From Nocardioides alkalitolerans (GTDB lineage: Bacteria; Actinomycetota; Actinomycetes; Propionibacteriales; Nocardioidaceae): a stretch of 64,000 nt of DNA. The notes beneath the pieces are model-generated. The model made no database searches and had not been told where the DNA came from. It saw only the letters and a program-made list of their open reading frames with translations. Of the stretch, positions 34,162-44,297 are shown in pieces (within the stretch, counting starts at the first letter, position 1; the number at the start of each line of letters is the position of its first letter). The stretch covers positions 868,001-932,000 of the forward strand of contig CP116227.1 in NCBI GenBank assembly GCA_038184435.1. Reading direction: 5' to 3'. The position numbers and the translations under genes were made by a program.

Positions 34162-34590
34162 ATGTTCTTCGGCACTTTCACGCCCAAGCTCGACGACAAG
34201 GGGCGGATCTTCCTGCCGGCGAAGTTCCGGGAGGCGATGAAGGACGGCCTCGTGGTGACCAGGGGGCAGGAGAACGCCCTGTCGATCTGGTCCGCCGCGG
34301 GTTTTCAACGGCTCACGGAGCGGATCCAGGACGCGTCGCTCACCGACAAGGGAGCGCGCGACTTCGTCCGCATGCTCTTCGCCGCCGCGTCCGACGAGGT
34401 CCCCGACAAGCAGGGCCGGATCACGATCCCGCCGATCCTGCGGCGTTACGCCTCGCTCGAGCGCGAGGTGGTGGTGGTGGGTGCGATGAACCGGTTGGAG
34501 GTCTGGAACCCCGAGCGGTGGGCGGCGTACACCGAGGAGCAGGAGCCTCGGTACTCGGCGCTCAGCGACGAGGTCTTCCCGGGCGTCTGA
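34162..34590 (+). CDS. mraZ: MraZ transcriptional regulator
   Basis: This 142-residue protein has two AbrB-like SpoVT domains, each with the [13 protein letters not shown] / [16 protein letters not shown] motif that forms the DNA-binding barrel. It begins [11 protein letters not shown], as usual for the family. MraZ binds its own promoter and controls the division and wall cluster. ATG 34162 is strongly supported by GGAGGTGACC 5 bases upstream. The operator array directly before it suggests autoregulation. The message then enters an mraW RNA motif before the next gene. Confidence 0.95.
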   Translation: MFFGTFTPKLDDKGRIFLPAKFREAMKDGLVVTRGQENALSIWSAAGFQRLTERIQDASLTDKGARDFVRMLFAAASDEVPDKQGRITIPPILRRYASLEREVVVVGAMNRLEVWNPERWAAYTEEQEPRYSALSDEVFPGV

Positions 34591-34649
34591 GCGGGGCTCG
34601 CCACCGGAGCAGGACGGCAGGACAGCAGGACAGCAGCAACTCAACAGCG

Positions 34650-34754
34650 ACGTACGGCGAGGTCTCGGGCCCGCCTCCTACGCGCGTCTGGGGTCACTTC
34701 CCCGGTTCCAGACGCGCACTTCCCCAGGAGGCGGGCAGGGACCTGGTCGTACGT
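34650..34754 (+). ncRNA. mraW RNA motif (cis-acting structure)
   Basis: A long stacked hairpin lies between mraZ and rsmH. Outer helices ACGTACG/CGTACGT and AGGTC/GACCT lead to an 11-bp helix (34669-34679 with 34726-34736) and then a 10-bp helix (34682-34691 with 34708-34717). The sequence ACTTCCCC appears twice, once in the end loop and once in the internal loop. Position and shape match the mraW motif described from actinobacteria upstream of mraW genes. Its ligand or partner is unknown. It probably regulates rsmH and the genes after it. Confidence 0.75.
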
Positions 34755-34847
34755 CGTTCTCGTTCCCCGGCGGGCGCCGTCGGGGAGAGCCGGCCGACGG
34801 GCCGGCCGGTGGGCAGGTGCGGGGTCGAGCAGCGAGGGATCACTTCC

Positions 34848-35009
34848 ATGGCCGAGGTCAGGGTCGACGGAGCGGCAGGTGGCGAGGCGCCGCTGCCGCG
34901 GGTCCGCGACCTCGCCCGCGACGCGCTGGGCCGCATGGCCTTCTCGGTCGCCGTGTCCGCCGCCCTCGTCGTCGTGCTCGCGCTCCTGACGGCGGGGCTG
35001 CAGCCGTGA
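34848..35009 (+). CDS. Small membrane protein coupled to rsmH
   Basis: This 53-residue reading frame starts at ATG 34848 and ends in TGA 35007-35009, overlapping the rsmH GTG in the GTGA pattern used throughout this operon. GAGGG lies about 10 bases upstream. Third codon positions are almost all G or C, as in real genes here. The N-terminal half is charged and soluble, and the C-terminal half is one membrane helix ([20 protein letters not shown]). I do not recognise a family. It would normally be missed by annotation because of its size. Its position suggests a small division- or wall-related membrane factor. Confidence 0.65.
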   Translation: MAEVRVDGAAGGEAPLPRVRDLARDALGRMAFSVAVSAALVVVLALLTAGLQP

Positions 35010-36034
35010 GCGCCGACGAGCAGTCCCACGCCCACGTCCCGGTCCTGCTCGACCGGGTCGTCGCGCTCCTCGAGCCGGCCCTCGCGACCGCCGGTGCCGT
35101 GCTCGTCGACTGCACGCTCGGCATGGGGGGCCACAGCGAGGCCGTCCTGCAGCGCATCCCCACCGCCCACGTGGTCGGCATCGACCGGGACCCCGAGGCC
35201 CTCGCCCGAGCGGGACGTCGGCTCGCCCCCTTCGGGGAGCGGTTCACGGGCGTGCACGCGGTCTACGACGAGATCCCCGACGTGCTGGCCGACCTCGGCC
35301 GCCCGTCGGTCGGCGGCGCGGGCGCCGTCCTGTTCGACCTCGGCGTCTCCTCGCTGCAGCTCGACGAGCGCGACCGCGGGTTCGCCTACCGCGAGGACGC
35401 GCCGCTCGACATGCGGATGGACCCCACCCGGGGAGCCACCGCCGCCGATCTCCTCAACACCTACGAGGCAGCCGAGCTGACCCGTGTGCTGCGCGACTTC
35501 GGCGAGGAGAAGTTCGCCCGCCGCATCGCCGACGCGATCGTCGAGCGGCGGGCCCGCACGCCGTTCACGACGTCGGGACCGCTCGTCGAGCTGCTGTACG
35601 ACGTCATCCCCGCGCCCGCGCGCCGCACGGGGGGCCACCCGGCGAAGCGCACCTTCCAGGCCCTGCGCATGGAGGTCAACGACGAGCTCGCGGTGCTCCG
35701 CCGGGCACTGCCGGCCTCGCTCGAGGCCATCGGCGTGGGGGGGCGGGTCGTCGTGGAGTCCTACCACTCGCTCGAGGACCGGCTCGTGAAGCGGGCCTTC
35801 ACGGCGGGCAGCCGGAGCGAGGTGCCGGCCGACCTGCCCTTCGTCCCCGAGGGGTCGGAGCCCGAGCTGCGGCTCGTCACCCGTGGCGCCGAGAAGGCGG
35901 ACGAGGGCGAGATCGCGCACAACCCCCGGGCCGCCTCCGTGCGCCTCCGGGCCGTCGAACGGGTCCGTCCCGCCGGCAGCAACCCCAGCACCAGTGACCG
36001 CAACCGCAAGCAGGACGGAGGAGCTCGACGATGA
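35006..36034 (+). CDS. rsmH: 16S rRNA (cytosine-1402-N4)-methyltransferase
   Basis: This 342-residue SAM enzyme (formerly MraW) methylates N4 of C1402 in 16S rRNA. It shows [13 protein letters not shown], the SAM motif [72 protein letters not shown] and [16 protein letters not shown] 35006 overlaps the end of the small membrane protein by 4 bases, and its stop overlaps the ftsL ATG by 4 bases. The mraW RNA motif lies 250 bases upstream. Confidence 0.95.
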   Translation: MSADEQSHAHVPVLLDRVVALLEPALATAGAVLVDCTLGMGGHSEAVLQRIPTAHVVGIDRDPEALARAGRRLAPFGERFTGVHAVYDEIPDVLADLGRPSVGGAGAVLFDLGVSSLQLDERDRGFAYREDAPLDMRMDPTRGATAADLLNTYEAAELTRVLRDFGEEKFARRIADAIVERRARTPFTTSGPLVELLYDVIPAPARRTGGHPAKRTFQALRMEVNDELAVLRRALPASLEAIGVGGRVVVESYHSLEDRLVKRAFTAGSRSEVPADLPFVPEGSEPELRLVTRGAEKADEGEIAHNPRAASVRLRAVERVRPAGSNPSTSDRNRKQDGGARR

Positions 36035-36618
36035 GCAGTGCACCCGCACCCCGGTGGCGTGGCGTCCCTCGCATCGCGGAGGAGGCGGTCGAGCGTGCCC
36101 GGCTCCAGGTGGTCCCCCGCGTGCGGGCCCGCGCCCCGCGCGTCCCCTTCGTCATCCTCGTCGGTGCGGTGCTGCTCGCCGGCACCGTCGGGCTGCTCCT
36201 CTTCAACACCTCGATGCAGCAGGCGGCCTTCACCGGCGCGGAGCTGCAGTCGCGGGTCGACCTGCTCGACGCGAAGGAGCAGACCCTCGCCCGGCAGGCC
36301 GAGGAGCTGCGCGACCCGCAGCGCCTGGCCGAGCAGGCCACCGCGATGGGGATGGTCCCGGCCTCGTCGCCGGCGGTCATCGACCTGCGCGAGGGTCGCA
36401 TCACCGTCCCCGGCGTGCCCGCGAGCCCCGAGGACGCGCTCGACGTGGCGCCCCCGGAGCCCGTCAAGCCGGCCGTGCTCGACCCGGCGCCGATCTACCG
36501 GGACGTCACCCCGCCGGCCGCGCCGGCGCAGGGCACGCCCCAGGGCACGCCGGGGGAGCAGGCGCCCGCCGACGGCCAGCAGGACCTGCCGACGGACGAC
36601 GCGCCCGCCCAGCAGTGA
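36031..36618 (+). CDS. ftsL: FtsL-like divisome membrane protein
   Basis: The 195-residue protein has a short basic N-terminus, one membrane helix ([21 protein letters not shown], about 39-59) and an outside leucine-zipper-like coiled coil (about 65-105), the layout of FtsL. A long Pro/Ala/Gln-rich tail follows, as in other actinobacterial versions. FtsL joins FtsQ and FtsB to activate FtsW and FtsI. Identity rests on topology and position between rsmH and ftsI, since FtsL sequences are poorly conserved. ATG 36031 overlaps the rsmH stop. The stop lies in the first of four 11-base repeats. Confidence 0.8.
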   Translation: MSSAPAPRWRGVPRIAEEAVERARLQVVPRVRARAPRVPFVILVGAVLLAGTVGLLLFNTSMQQAAFTGAELQSRVDLLDAKEQTLARQAEELRDPQRLAEQATAMGMVPASSPAVIDLREGRITVPGVPASPEDALDVAPPEPVKPAVLDPAPIYRDVTPPAAPAQGTPQGTPGEQAPADGQQDLPTDDAPAQQ

Positions 36619-36653
36619 GCCGGCAGTGAGCCGGCAGTGAGCCAGCAGTGAGC
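36612..36653 (+). repeat. Four 11-bp repeats carrying stop codons
   Basis: GCAGTGAGC recurs at 36612, 36623, 36634 and 36645. The first contains the ftsL stop. Because the period is 11, TGA codons appear in all three frames just after ftsL. Confidence 0.8.
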
Positions 36654-36770
36654 CCCGCGGGGCGACACGCTCGCGACCTCCCGCGGAGCGCCGAGCCCGC
36701 CGAGTAGACATGCACCCACCGGCTCCGGCCGGACCCGTCCCTTCCCCGATCGACCGAGACGGAGCATCCC

Positions 36771-38537
36771 GTGGCCCCCCGACCCGCCCCCACCGGCCCC
36801 ACCCTGCGACGGAACGGCGCCCGCGGCTCGGTGCAGCTCCGGCTGCGGATCGGGCTGGTGCTCATCGCGATGGTCGTGTCGCTCTTCGCGGCGCGCCTGG
36901 TGCAGCTGCAGGGCATCGACCCGGGGCAGTACGCCGCGATGGCGGCCGAGCGGGGCACCCGCACGGTGACGCTGCCCGCGGCCCGGGGCGACATCCTCGA
37001 CCGGGACGGCGACCCGATCGCGGTGTCGGTCACCGGGCTGATGGTCGTCGCGGACCCGTCGCTGACCTCCGACAAAGCCCCGGAGATCGCGCGGATCCTC
37101 GCGGACAGCCTCGGCGTCGACTACTTCTCCACGCTGGACCGGCTCCGCACCGACGGCAGCCGCTACGAGTACATCGCCCGCCGCGTGCCCGCCACCACCG
37201 CCCTCGACGCGGTCGCGGCGGTCAAGGAGGAGGGCCTCGGTGGCGTCTACACGGAGCAGGACCCCGTCCGCGACTACCCGGCGGGCGAGGTCGCCGCGAA
37301 CCTCGTGGGCTTCATGGGCACCGACGAGGCGCTCTACGGCCTCGAGCGCACCTTTGACCCCCTGCTCGCCGGCGAGGACGGCTCCGCGACGTACCAGGTC
37401 AGCGGCGGCAACCGGCTGCCCCGTGGTGAGAGCTCGACGGTGGAGCCCACGGACGGGTCCGACCTGACCCTGACGATCGACCGCGACGTGCAGTGGTACG
37501 TGCAGCAGGTGCTGCGCGAGACCGTCGAGGGCTCGGGCGGCGAGTCCGGCGTCGCGATCGTGCAGGACACGCGCAGCGGCGAGATCCTGGCGCTGGCCGA
37601 CTACCCGACGTACGACGCCAGCGAGCCCCTGGAGGCCGACGAGGCGGACCTCGGGTCACGCGCCCTGAGCGACGTCTACGAGCCGGGCTCGGTGGAGAAG
37701 GCGCTGACGATGGCGGCGCTCATCGACGCGGGCGAGGTGACGCCGGAGACGCGGATCACCGTGCCGTCCCACCTCGAGCGCCAGGGCCGCCGGATCGGCG
37801 ACTACTGGGAGCACGACACGCTGCGGCTGACGCTGGCGGGCGTGCTCGCCAAGTCGTCCAACATCGGCACCGTGCTGGCCAACGACGCCTTCTCCTCGGC
37901 GGAGCTGCACGACTACCTGACCGCCTTCGGGCTGGGCCAGCCGACGAACGTGGGGGTGCGGGGCGAGGCGTCCGGCATCCTGCCGCCGGCCGAGGACTGG
38001 ACGCAGATGGAGCACGACCGCATCGCGTTCGGGCAGTCGCTGTCGGTCAACGCCCTGCAGATGATCAGCGCCGTGAACACCATCGCGAACGGTGGCGTCT
38101 ACGTCTCGCCCAGCCTCGTCGAGGGCGAGGCGACGACCGCGGACGGGCAGACGGTCGGCACTGACACGACGACGACGCGGCGCGTGGTGAGCGAGGAGGC
38201 GGCCGCGGAGACGGCCGAGATGATGGAGCGCGTCGTCGACCCCGACGCCGGAGTGGCCCCGGGTGCCCGCGTGGAGGGCTACCGCGTCGCCGGCAAGACG
38301 GGCACGGCCCAGCGCGCCGTCGACGGCGGCTACGACGGCACGTCCGTCTCCTTCGCCGGCTTCGCGCCGGCGGACGACCCGCGCTTCACCGTGTACGTCG
38401 TCGTGCACGACCCCGCCAGCGGCGGTGGTGGCTCCGTGGCGGGCCCGGCGTTCAGCCGGATCATGTCCCACGTCCTGCGGACCTACGCGGTGGCGCCCAC
38501 CGGCACGCCGCCCTCCGACCTCCCCGTGGAGTGGTGA
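36771..38537 (+). CDS. ftsI: Penicillin-binding protein 3 / FtsI transpeptidase
   Basis: This 588-residue class B PBP has one N-terminal membrane helix (about 24-43), a pedestal domain, and a transpeptidase domain with the three active-site motifs: S307-V-E-K, S362-S-N and K509-T-G-T. It cross-links septal peptidoglycan outside the membrane. GTG 36771 has GGAG 8 bases upstream. The 152-base gap after ftsL is the widest in this part of the operon and holds the 11-base repeats and GAGTAGACAT, a weak promoter candidate. A full murE promoter follows the gene. Confidence 0.94.
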   Translation: MAPRPAPTGPTLRRNGARGSVQLRLRIGLVLIAMVVSLFAARLVQLQGIDPGQYAAMAAERGTRTVTLPAARGDILDRDGDPIAVSVTGLMVVADPSLTSDKAPEIARILADSLGVDYFSTLDRLRTDGSRYEYIARRVPATTALDAVAAVKEEGLGGVYTEQDPVRDYPAGEVAANLVGFMGTDEALYGLERTFDPLLAGEDGSATYQVSGGNRLPRGESSTVEPTDGSDLTLTIDRDVQWYVQQVLRETVEGSGGESGVAIVQDTRSGEILALADYPTYDASEPLEADEADLGSRALSDVYEPGSVEKALTMAALIDAGEVTPETRITVPSHLERQGRRIGDYWEHDTLRLTLAGVLAKSSNIGTVLANDAFSSAELHDYLTAFGLGQPTNVGVRGEASGILPPAEDWTQMEHDRIAFGQSLSVNALQMISAVNTIANGGVYVSPSLVEGEATTADGQTVGTDTTTTRRVVSEEAAAETAEMMERVVDPDAGVAPGARVEGYRVAGKTGTAQRAVDGGYDGTSVSFAGFAPADDPRFTVYVVVHDPASGGGGSVAGPAFSRIMSHVLRTYAVAPTGTPPSDLPVEW

Positions 38538-38562
38538 CGCCGTGCTCGGGTCGAGCACGTCC

Positions 38563-38568
38563 TAGGCT
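38563..38568 (+). promoter_or_regulatory. -10 box of a leaderless promoter (murE)
   Basis: TAGGCT lies 6 bases before ATG 38575, so murE and later genes can be transcribed separately from ftsI. Confidence 0.5.
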
Positions 38569-38574
38569 GCTCCG

Positions 38575-40233
38575 ATGACCTCGACACCTCCCACGTCGGC
38601 GTCGGACGACCGGGCCGCGCTCCGTGCGGCCCGACCCCGCGACCCCGCGCCGGTGCCGCTCGCCGCTCTCGCCACCGACCTCGGCGCCGCCCTCGTCGCC
38701 GGCGACGACCCGGCCGCGACCGGGCTCGCCGTCACGGGCGTGACCCTCAGCTCGGCCCGCGTCCTCCCCGGCGACCTGTACGTCGCGCTCCCGGGCGCCC
38801 GCGCCCACGGCGCCGACTACGCGTCCGCCGCGCTCGCCGCGGGTGCGGTCGCCGTGCTGACCGACGCGGACGGTGCGGCGCGGGTGGCCGGGCCCGCCGA
38901 GGGCTCCGTCGACGTACCGTCCGTGCCCGTGTTCGTCGTCGAGCATCCGCGGGCGGTGCTCGGCGCCCTGGCGGCGGCGGTGCACGGCGCCCCGGCGGCG
39001 CGGATGGCGACGATCGCGGTGACCGGCACGCAGGGCAAGACCACGACCACGCGGCTCGCGGAGCAGGCGCTCACCGGAGCCGGTGTGCCCGCGGCGGTCA
39101 TCGGCACCGTCGGCACGCGGGTGCTCGGCCGGGACGTCCCGACGGTGCTCACCACCCCCGAGGCGCCCGACCTGCACGGCCTGTTCGCACGCATGGTCGA
39201 GGACGGCGTGCGGGTGTGCGCCATGGAGGTCTCGAGCCACGCGCTGGTGCTCGGTCGTGTCGACGGCGTCGTGTTCGACGTCGCCGTCTTCACCAACCTC
39301 GGGCGCGACCACCTCGACTTCCACGCCGACGTCGAGGACTACTTCGCCGCGAAGGCCTCCCTCTTCACGCCCCAGCGCACGCGCCGGGTGCTCGTCAACG
39401 TCGACGACCCCTTCGGACGCCGTCTCGTCGGGCTCGCCGCGGAGGCCGGCGTGCCGGTCGTGACGTTCGCGCTCCAGGACCCCGACGCCGACTGGCGAGC
39501 GGTCGACGTCGTGGCCGAGCCCGAGGGGTCGCGCTTCACGCTGGTGGGCCCGGGAGGGCTCCGCGTGGAGACCGCCGTGCCGCTGCCCGGCGACTTCAAC
39601 GTCGCCAACGCGCTCGCGGCGGTGGCGGCGTGCGTCGAGGCGGGCGAGGACCCGGCCGAGGTCGCGGCGGGCCTTGCCGCCTCGGCGGGCGTGCCCGGCC
39701 GCCTGGAGCGGGTGCCGACGACGCAGCCGTTCACGGTCGTCGTCGACTACGCCCACAAGCCCGACGCGGTCGCTGCAGCCCTCGGCACGCTGCGACCGCT
39801 TAGCAGGGGGCGCCTCGTCCTCGTGCTCGGTGCGGGCGGCGACCGCGACCCGGGCAAGCGTCCGCTCATGGGGCGCATCGGCGCGGAGCTGGCCGACGTG
39901 CTCGTCGTCACCGACGACAACCCGCGCACGGAGGATCCGGCGGCCATCCGTGCCGCCGTCCTGGCGGGCGCGGCCGAGGTGCCGGCCGACGCCCGGGCCG
40001 ACGTGCGCGAGATCGGCGACCGCCGGCTCGCCGTGCGCGCCGCCGTGGAGCTCGCCCGCGCCGGCGACATCGTCGTGCTCGCGGGCAAGGGCCACGAGAC
40101 CGGCCAGGAGGTGCACGGCGTCGTGCACCCGTTCGACGACCGCGTGGTCGCCGCCGAGGAGCTCGAGCGGCTCGAGCGGCTCGGTCGTCCGGGCGCCCCC
40201 GACGTGGCCACCGTGCAGGAGGACCGTCCCTGA
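38575..40233 (+). CDS. murE: UDP-MurNAc-tripeptide ligase
   Basis: This 552-residue Mur ligase adds the third residue to UDP-MurNAc-L-Ala-D-Glu. It has the ATP loop GTQGKTTTT, VAMEVSSHAL, the central DHLDFH and the C-terminal substrate motif DDNPRTEDP. The DNPR form marks diaminopimelate-adding enzymes; Lys-adding MurE has DDPA or similar. That agrees with a DAP-type wall (LL-DAP in Nocardioidaceae). The first 20 residues are a family-variable extension. Its stop overlaps the murF ATG by one base (TGATG). Confidence 0.94.
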   Translation: MTSTPPTSASDDRAALRAARPRDPAPVPLAALATDLGAALVAGDDPAATGLAVTGVTLSSARVLPGDLYVALPGARAHGADYASAALAAGAVAVLTDADGAARVAGPAEGSVDVPSVPVFVVEHPRAVLGALAAAVHGAPAARMATIAVTGTQGKTTTTRLAEQALTGAGVPAAVIGTVGTRVLGRDVPTVLTTPEAPDLHGLFARMVEDGVRVCAMEVSSHALVLGRVDGVVFDVAVFTNLGRDHLDFHADVEDYFAAKASLFTPQRTRRVLVNVDDPFGRRLVGLAAEAGVPVVTFALQDPDADWRAVDVVAEPEGSRFTLVGPGGLRVETAVPLPGDFNVANALAAVAACVEAGEDPAEVAAGLAASAGVPGRLERVPTTQPFTVVVDYAHKPDAVAAALGTLRPLSRGRLVLVLGAGGDRDPGKRPLMGRIGAELADVLVVTDDNPRTEDPAAIRAAVLAGAAEVPADARADVREIGDRRLAVRAAVELARAGDIVVLAGKGHETGQEVHGVVHPFDDRVVAAEELERLERLGRPGAPDVATVQEDRP

Positions 40234-41690
40234 TGCTGCCGCTCACCCTCGCCGAGATCGCCGCCGCGACCGGCGGCCGCGTCGACCCGCCCGAGGCCGC
40301 CGACGTGCGCGTCACCGCCCCGGCCTCCCTCGACTCCCGCGACGTCCCCGCCGGCGGGCTGTTCGTCGCGATCGCGGGCGAGCGGGTCGACGGCCACGAC
40401 TACGCGGCCGCCGCCGTCGCCGGTGGCGCCGCGGCCGTGCTGGGCACGCGGGAGGTCGGCGTGCCGGCCGTCGTCGTGCCCGACCCGGGCGTCGCCCTGG
40501 GGCGCCTGGCCCGGGTCGTGCTCGACCGGTTGCGGGCCGAGGGCGAGCTGACCGTGCTGGCCATGACGGGGAGCCAGGGCAAGACGGGCGTGAAGGATTA
40601 CCTGAGCCAGGTGCTCGCCGCGGTGGGCCCGACGGTCGCGACGGCCGGCAACTTCAACAACGAGCTGGGCGTGCCGCTCACCGTGCTGCGCGCCGACGCC
40701 GGGACGCGCTACCTCGTCGTGGAGATGGGCGCGCGCGGGATCGGCCACATCGCCTACCTCTGCACCATCGCGCCGCCCGACGTCGCCGCGGTGCTCAACG
40801 TGGGCACGGCCCACCTCGGCGAGTTCGGCTCCGTCGACGCGATCGCCCGGGGCAAGGGCGAGATCGTCGAGGCGTTGTCGGGCAGCGGCGTGGCAGTGAT
40901 CAACGCCGACGACGCCCGTGTCGCCGCGATGGTGGAGCGCACCCCGGCCCGGGTGCTGCACTTCGGCGAGGGCGCCGGCCCGGACGGCGTCGCGTGGCGG
41001 GGGCTGGCGCTGGACGAGCTCGGTCGACCCGAGGTGGAGCTGGGGCACGGGGGCACGTGGCTGCCGCTGCGCCTCGCGGCCTCGGGCGCGCACCAGGTGG
41101 CCAACGCCGCCGCGGCGGCGGCCCTCGCGATCGGCGCGGGGGTGGAGCTCGAGGTCGTCGTGGCCGGGCTCGCCGCGTCGTCCCCCCGCTCGCGCTGGCG
41201 CATGGAGGTCACGGAGCGCCAGGACGGGCTCCTCGTCGTCAACGACGCCTACAACGCCAACCCCGGGTCGATGGCCGCGGCGCTGCGCACCCTGGTCTCG
41301 ATCGCCGACCGTCGCTCGGTGGGGCGGAGCATCGCCGTGCTGGGCGAGATGCTCGAGCTGGGGGAGACGTCCCACGACGAGCACGTGGCCCTCGGCCGCA
41401 CGGCCGGTGAGCTCGGCGTCGACCTCGTGGTCGCGGTGGGAGCGCCGGACGGCGTCGGCGGCTGGATCGCCGATGCGGCGCGGGCGGCCGGCGCCGAGGC
41501 GCACCTCACGCCGACCCGGCACGAGGCGCTCGCCTGGTTGCGACACAATGTCTCGGCTCGCGACGTGGTGCTGCTCAAGGCATCGCGGGGCGGCGGGCTC
41601 GAGGTGGTGGCCGAGGGGCTGCTGGCGACAGGGGGGGACCGTGCCGAGGGCGCGGTCGACCCGGACCAACAGGAAGGACCGACGACGTGA
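40233..41690 (+). CDS. murF: UDP-MurNAc-tripeptide-D-Ala-D-Ala ligase
   Basis: This 485-residue ligase adds D-Ala-D-Ala to complete the wall pentapeptide. Motifs are [12 protein letters not shown] for [35 protein letters not shown] and [11 protein letters not shown]. These are the standard MurF signatures in order. Start and stop overlap both neighbours (TGATG with murE and GTGA with mraY), so translation is coupled along the row. It acts in the cytoplasm just before transfer to the lipid carrier. Confidence 0.95.
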   Translation: MLPLTLAEIAAATGGRVDPPEAADVRVTAPASLDSRDVPAGGLFVAIAGERVDGHDYAAAAVAGGAAAVLGTREVGVPAVVVPDPGVALGRLARVVLDRLRAEGELTVLAMTGSQGKTGVKDYLSQVLAAVGPTVATAGNFNNELGVPLTVLRADAGTRYLVVEMGARGIGHIAYLCTIAPPDVAAVLNVGTAHLGEFGSVDAIARGKGEIVEALSGSGVAVINADDARVAAMVERTPARVLHFGEGAGPDGVAWRGLALDELGRPEVELGHGGTWLPLRLAASGAHQVANAAAAAALAIGAGVELEVVVAGLAASSPRSRWRMEVTERQDGLLVVNDAYNANPGSMAAALRTLVSIADRRSVGRSIAVLGEMLELGETSHDEHVALGRTAGELGVDLVVAVGAPDGVGGWIADAARAAGAEAHLTPTRHEALAWLRHNVSARDVVLLKASRGGGLEVVAEGLLATGGDRAEGAVDPDQQEGPTT

Positions 41691-42763
41691 GGGCGATCCT
41701 GCTCGGGGGTGGACTCGCGCTGGTGCTGTCCCTGCTCGGCACCCGGGTGGCGATCCGGGTGCTGTCCGCGAAGGGCTACGGGCAGGAGATCCGCGACGAC
41801 GGACCGACCTCCCACCACACCAAGCGTGGCACCCCGACCATGGGCGGCATCGTCATCATCGCCGCCGCGGTGCTGGGCTACCTGTTCGCCAAGCTCGTGA
41901 CGTGGACGCCGCCGTCGGCGTCGGCCTGGCTGCTGCTCTTCCTGTTCGTCGGGCTCGGCATGGTCGGCTTCCTCGACGACTTCATCAAGATCTACAAGCA
42001 GCGCAGCCTCGGCCTGCGGAGCAAGGCGAAGATGATCGGCCAGACCGTCATCGCGCTGACCTTCGGCGCGCTGGCGCTCTCCCCGTGGCTGGAGTCGGCG
42101 GCCAACGGGCGCACCCCGGCGTCCAACCACGTCTCGTTCCTGCGCGACATCGCGTGGCTCGGGCTGCCGGCCGTCGTCGCGGTGCTGCTCATCTGGTTCA
42201 TCATCGCCGGCACGAGCAACGGCATGAACCTCACCGACGGGCTCGACGGCCTGGCCGCGGGTGCGTCGACGATGGTCTTCGGCGCCTACACCCTCGTCTG
42301 CATCTGGCAGTTCAACCAGCTGTGCGGGCCGGGCCAGGTGAACGAGTACTGCTACGAGGTGCGCGACCCCCTCGACCTCGGCATCGTCGCGGCGGCCATC
42401 ACCGGCGCCTGCTTCGGCTTCCTCTGGTGGAACGCCTCGCCCGCCCGGATCTTCATGGGCGACACCGGCTCGCTCGCGCTCGGCGGCGCGCTCGCCGGCC
42501 TCGCGATCCTCACCCGCACCGAGCTGCTGCTCGTGATCCTCGGCGGCCTGTTCCTCCTCGAGACGCTCTCGGTGATGCTGCAGGTCGGCTTCTTCAAGGC
42601 GACGAAGGGCCGACGGTTGTTCCGCATGGCCCCGCTGCACCACCACTTCGAGATGCTCGGCTGGGAGCAGGTCACCGTGGTGATCCGGTTCTGGATCATC
42701 ACGGGCACCTTCGTCGCGGCCGGCATGGGCATCTTCTACGCCGAGTGGGTGGCGAACCTGTGA
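41687..42763 (+). CDS. mraY: Phospho-MurNAc-pentapeptide translocase
   Basis: This 358-residue membrane enzyme moves phospho-MurNAc-pentapeptide onto undecaprenyl phosphate to make lipid I. It has about ten membrane helices and the MraY motifs GFLDDFIKI (catalytic Asp pair), [22 protein letters not shown] and the [10 protein letters not shown] segment. GTG 41687 overlaps the murF stop by four bases, and its stop overlaps the murD GTG. Confidence 0.95.
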   Translation: MRAILLGGGLALVLSLLGTRVAIRVLSAKGYGQEIRDDGPTSHHTKRGTPTMGGIVIIAAAVLGYLFAKLVTWTPPSASAWLLLFLFVGLGMVGFLDDFIKIYKQRSLGLRSKAKMIGQTVIALTFGALALSPWLESAANGRTPASNHVSFLRDIAWLGLPAVVAVLLIWFIIAGTSNGMNLTDGLDGLAAGASTMVFGAYTLVCIWQFNQLCGPGQVNEYCYEVRDPLDLGIVAAAITGACFGFLWWNASPARIFMGDTGSLALGGALAGLAILTRTELLLVILGGLFLLETLSVMLQVGFFKATKGRRLFRMAPLHHHFEMLGWEQVTVVIRFWIITGTFVAAGMGIFYAEWVANL

Positions 42764-44253
42764 GCGGCGCCCGCCGCGACCCCGCCGACCTCGGCCGCAC
42801 CGACTCCTGGGAGGGCGTGCGCGCCGTCGTCGCCGGGTTCGGCGTGTCCGGCTTCGCCGCCGCCGACAACCTCAACCACCTCGGTGCCCAGGTGACCGCG
42901 CTCGACGAGTCGACCGCGGGCGACCGGCCCGAGAAGGCGGAGCTGCTGGAGGTGCTCGGGGCCACCGTGCGCCTCGGTCCCGGGACGACCGCCGAGCTGC
43001 CCGACGACGTCGACGTCGTCGTGACCTCGCCGGGCTGGCGCCCCGACGCGCCCCTGCTGGCGCAGGCGGCCGCCCGCGGCGTACCGGTGTGGGGGGAGGT
43101 GGAGCTCGCGTGGCGGCTCCGCGACCCGGAGCGTCCGGCGCCGTGGATCGCCGTCACGGGCACCAACGGCAAGACCACCACCGTGCAGATGCTCGACGCC
43201 ATCCTCACCGCCGCCGGGCTGCGCAGCGCCGCGGTCGGCAACGTCGGTCGTCCCGTCGTCGAGGCGGTCATGGACCCGGCCGGCTACGACGTGCTGGCCG
43301 TCGAGCTCTCCAGCTTCCAGCTGCACTACACGCGGTCGATGAGCGCGGAGTCCGCCGCGGTGCTCAACCTCGCGGAGGACCACCTCGACTGGTACGCCGA
43401 CATGAGCGCGTACGCCGCGGACAAGGCGCGGATCTACGAGAACGTGCAGCGCGCCTGCGTCTACAACGTCGCGGACCCCGCCACCGAGCAGATGGTGCGC
43501 GACGCCGACGTGGTGGAGGGCGCCCGGGCGATCGGCTTCACGCTGGGCATGCCGGGCGTCGGGATGGTCGGCCTGGTGGAGGACATCCTGGCCGACCGCG
43601 CGTTCGTCGAGCAGCGCAGCACGAGCGCGGCCGAGCTGTGCACCGTCGCGGACCTCGCGTCCCCGGCCCCGCACTTCGTGGCCAACGCCCTCGCCGCCGC
43701 CGCGCTGGCGCGGGCCCACGGCGTCTCGCAGCAGGCGGTGCGCGACGGCCTGCGGGCCTTCCGCCCCGACGGCCACCGCATCGCGGAGGTCGCCGTGCTC
43801 GACGGGGTGCGCTGGGTCGACGACTCCAAGGCGACCAACCCCCACGCCGCGCAGTCGTCCCTCCAGGCCTACGACCCCGTGGTGTGGATCGCGGGCGGTC
43901 TCGCCAAGGGCGCGCGGTTCGACGAGCTCGTCCAGTCGGCCCGGCCGCGCCTCCGGGGTGCGGTCGTCTACGGCCAGGACCGGGCGGTGATCGTGGACGC
44001 GTTGACGCGACACGCCCCCGACGTCCCGCTCATCGTGCTCGACGAGCAGGAGACTTCCTCCGTCGGCGACCCCATGGCGGTGGTCGTCGACGCCGCCGCC
44101 CGGCTCGCCGAGCGGGGGGACACGGTGCTGCTGGCTCCGGGGTGCGCGTCCATGGACATGTTCGCGAACTACGGCGCCCGCGGCGACGCCTTCGCCGCTG
44201 CCGTGCGGCGGCGGGGCGGGCAGCGACAGGACGGACAGCAGGGGCTCGACTAG
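42760..44253 (+). CDS. murD: UDP-MurNAc-L-Ala:D-Glu ligase
   Basis: This 497-residue ligase adds D-Glu to UDP-MurNAc-L-Ala. It has an N-terminal nucleotide fold ([16 protein letters not shown]), the ATP motif [32 protein letters not shown] and the C-terminal [11 protein letters not shown]. All are typical of MurD. GTG 42760 overlaps mraY by four bases. A 44-base gap with a small 6-bp hairpin separates it from ftsW. Confidence 0.95.
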   Translation: MSGARRDPADLGRTDSWEGVRAVVAGFGVSGFAAADNLNHLGAQVTALDESTAGDRPEKAELLEVLGATVRLGPGTTAELPDDVDVVVTSPGWRPDAPLLAQAAARGVPVWGEVELAWRLRDPERPAPWIAVTGTNGKTTTVQMLDAILTAAGLRSAAVGNVGRPVVEAVMDPAGYDVLAVELSSFQLHYTRSMSAESAAVLNLAEDHLDWYADMSAYAADKARIYENVQRACVYNVADPATEQMVRDADVVEGARAIGFTLGMPGVGMVGLVEDILADRAFVEQRSTSAAELCTVADLASPAPHFVANALAAAALARAHGVSQQAVRDGLRAFRPDGHRIAEVAVLDGVRWVDDSKATNPHAAQSSLQAYDPVVWIAGGLAKGARFDELVQSARPRLRGAVVYGQDRAVIVDALTRHAPDVPLIVLDEQETSSVGDPMAVVVDAAARLAERGDTVLLAPGCASMDMFANYGARGDAFAAAVRRRGGQRQDGQQGLD

Positions 44254-44297
44254 CCGCTCGCGGAGCGGCTCGACGCGGAGGGACGGGAAGGACACCG

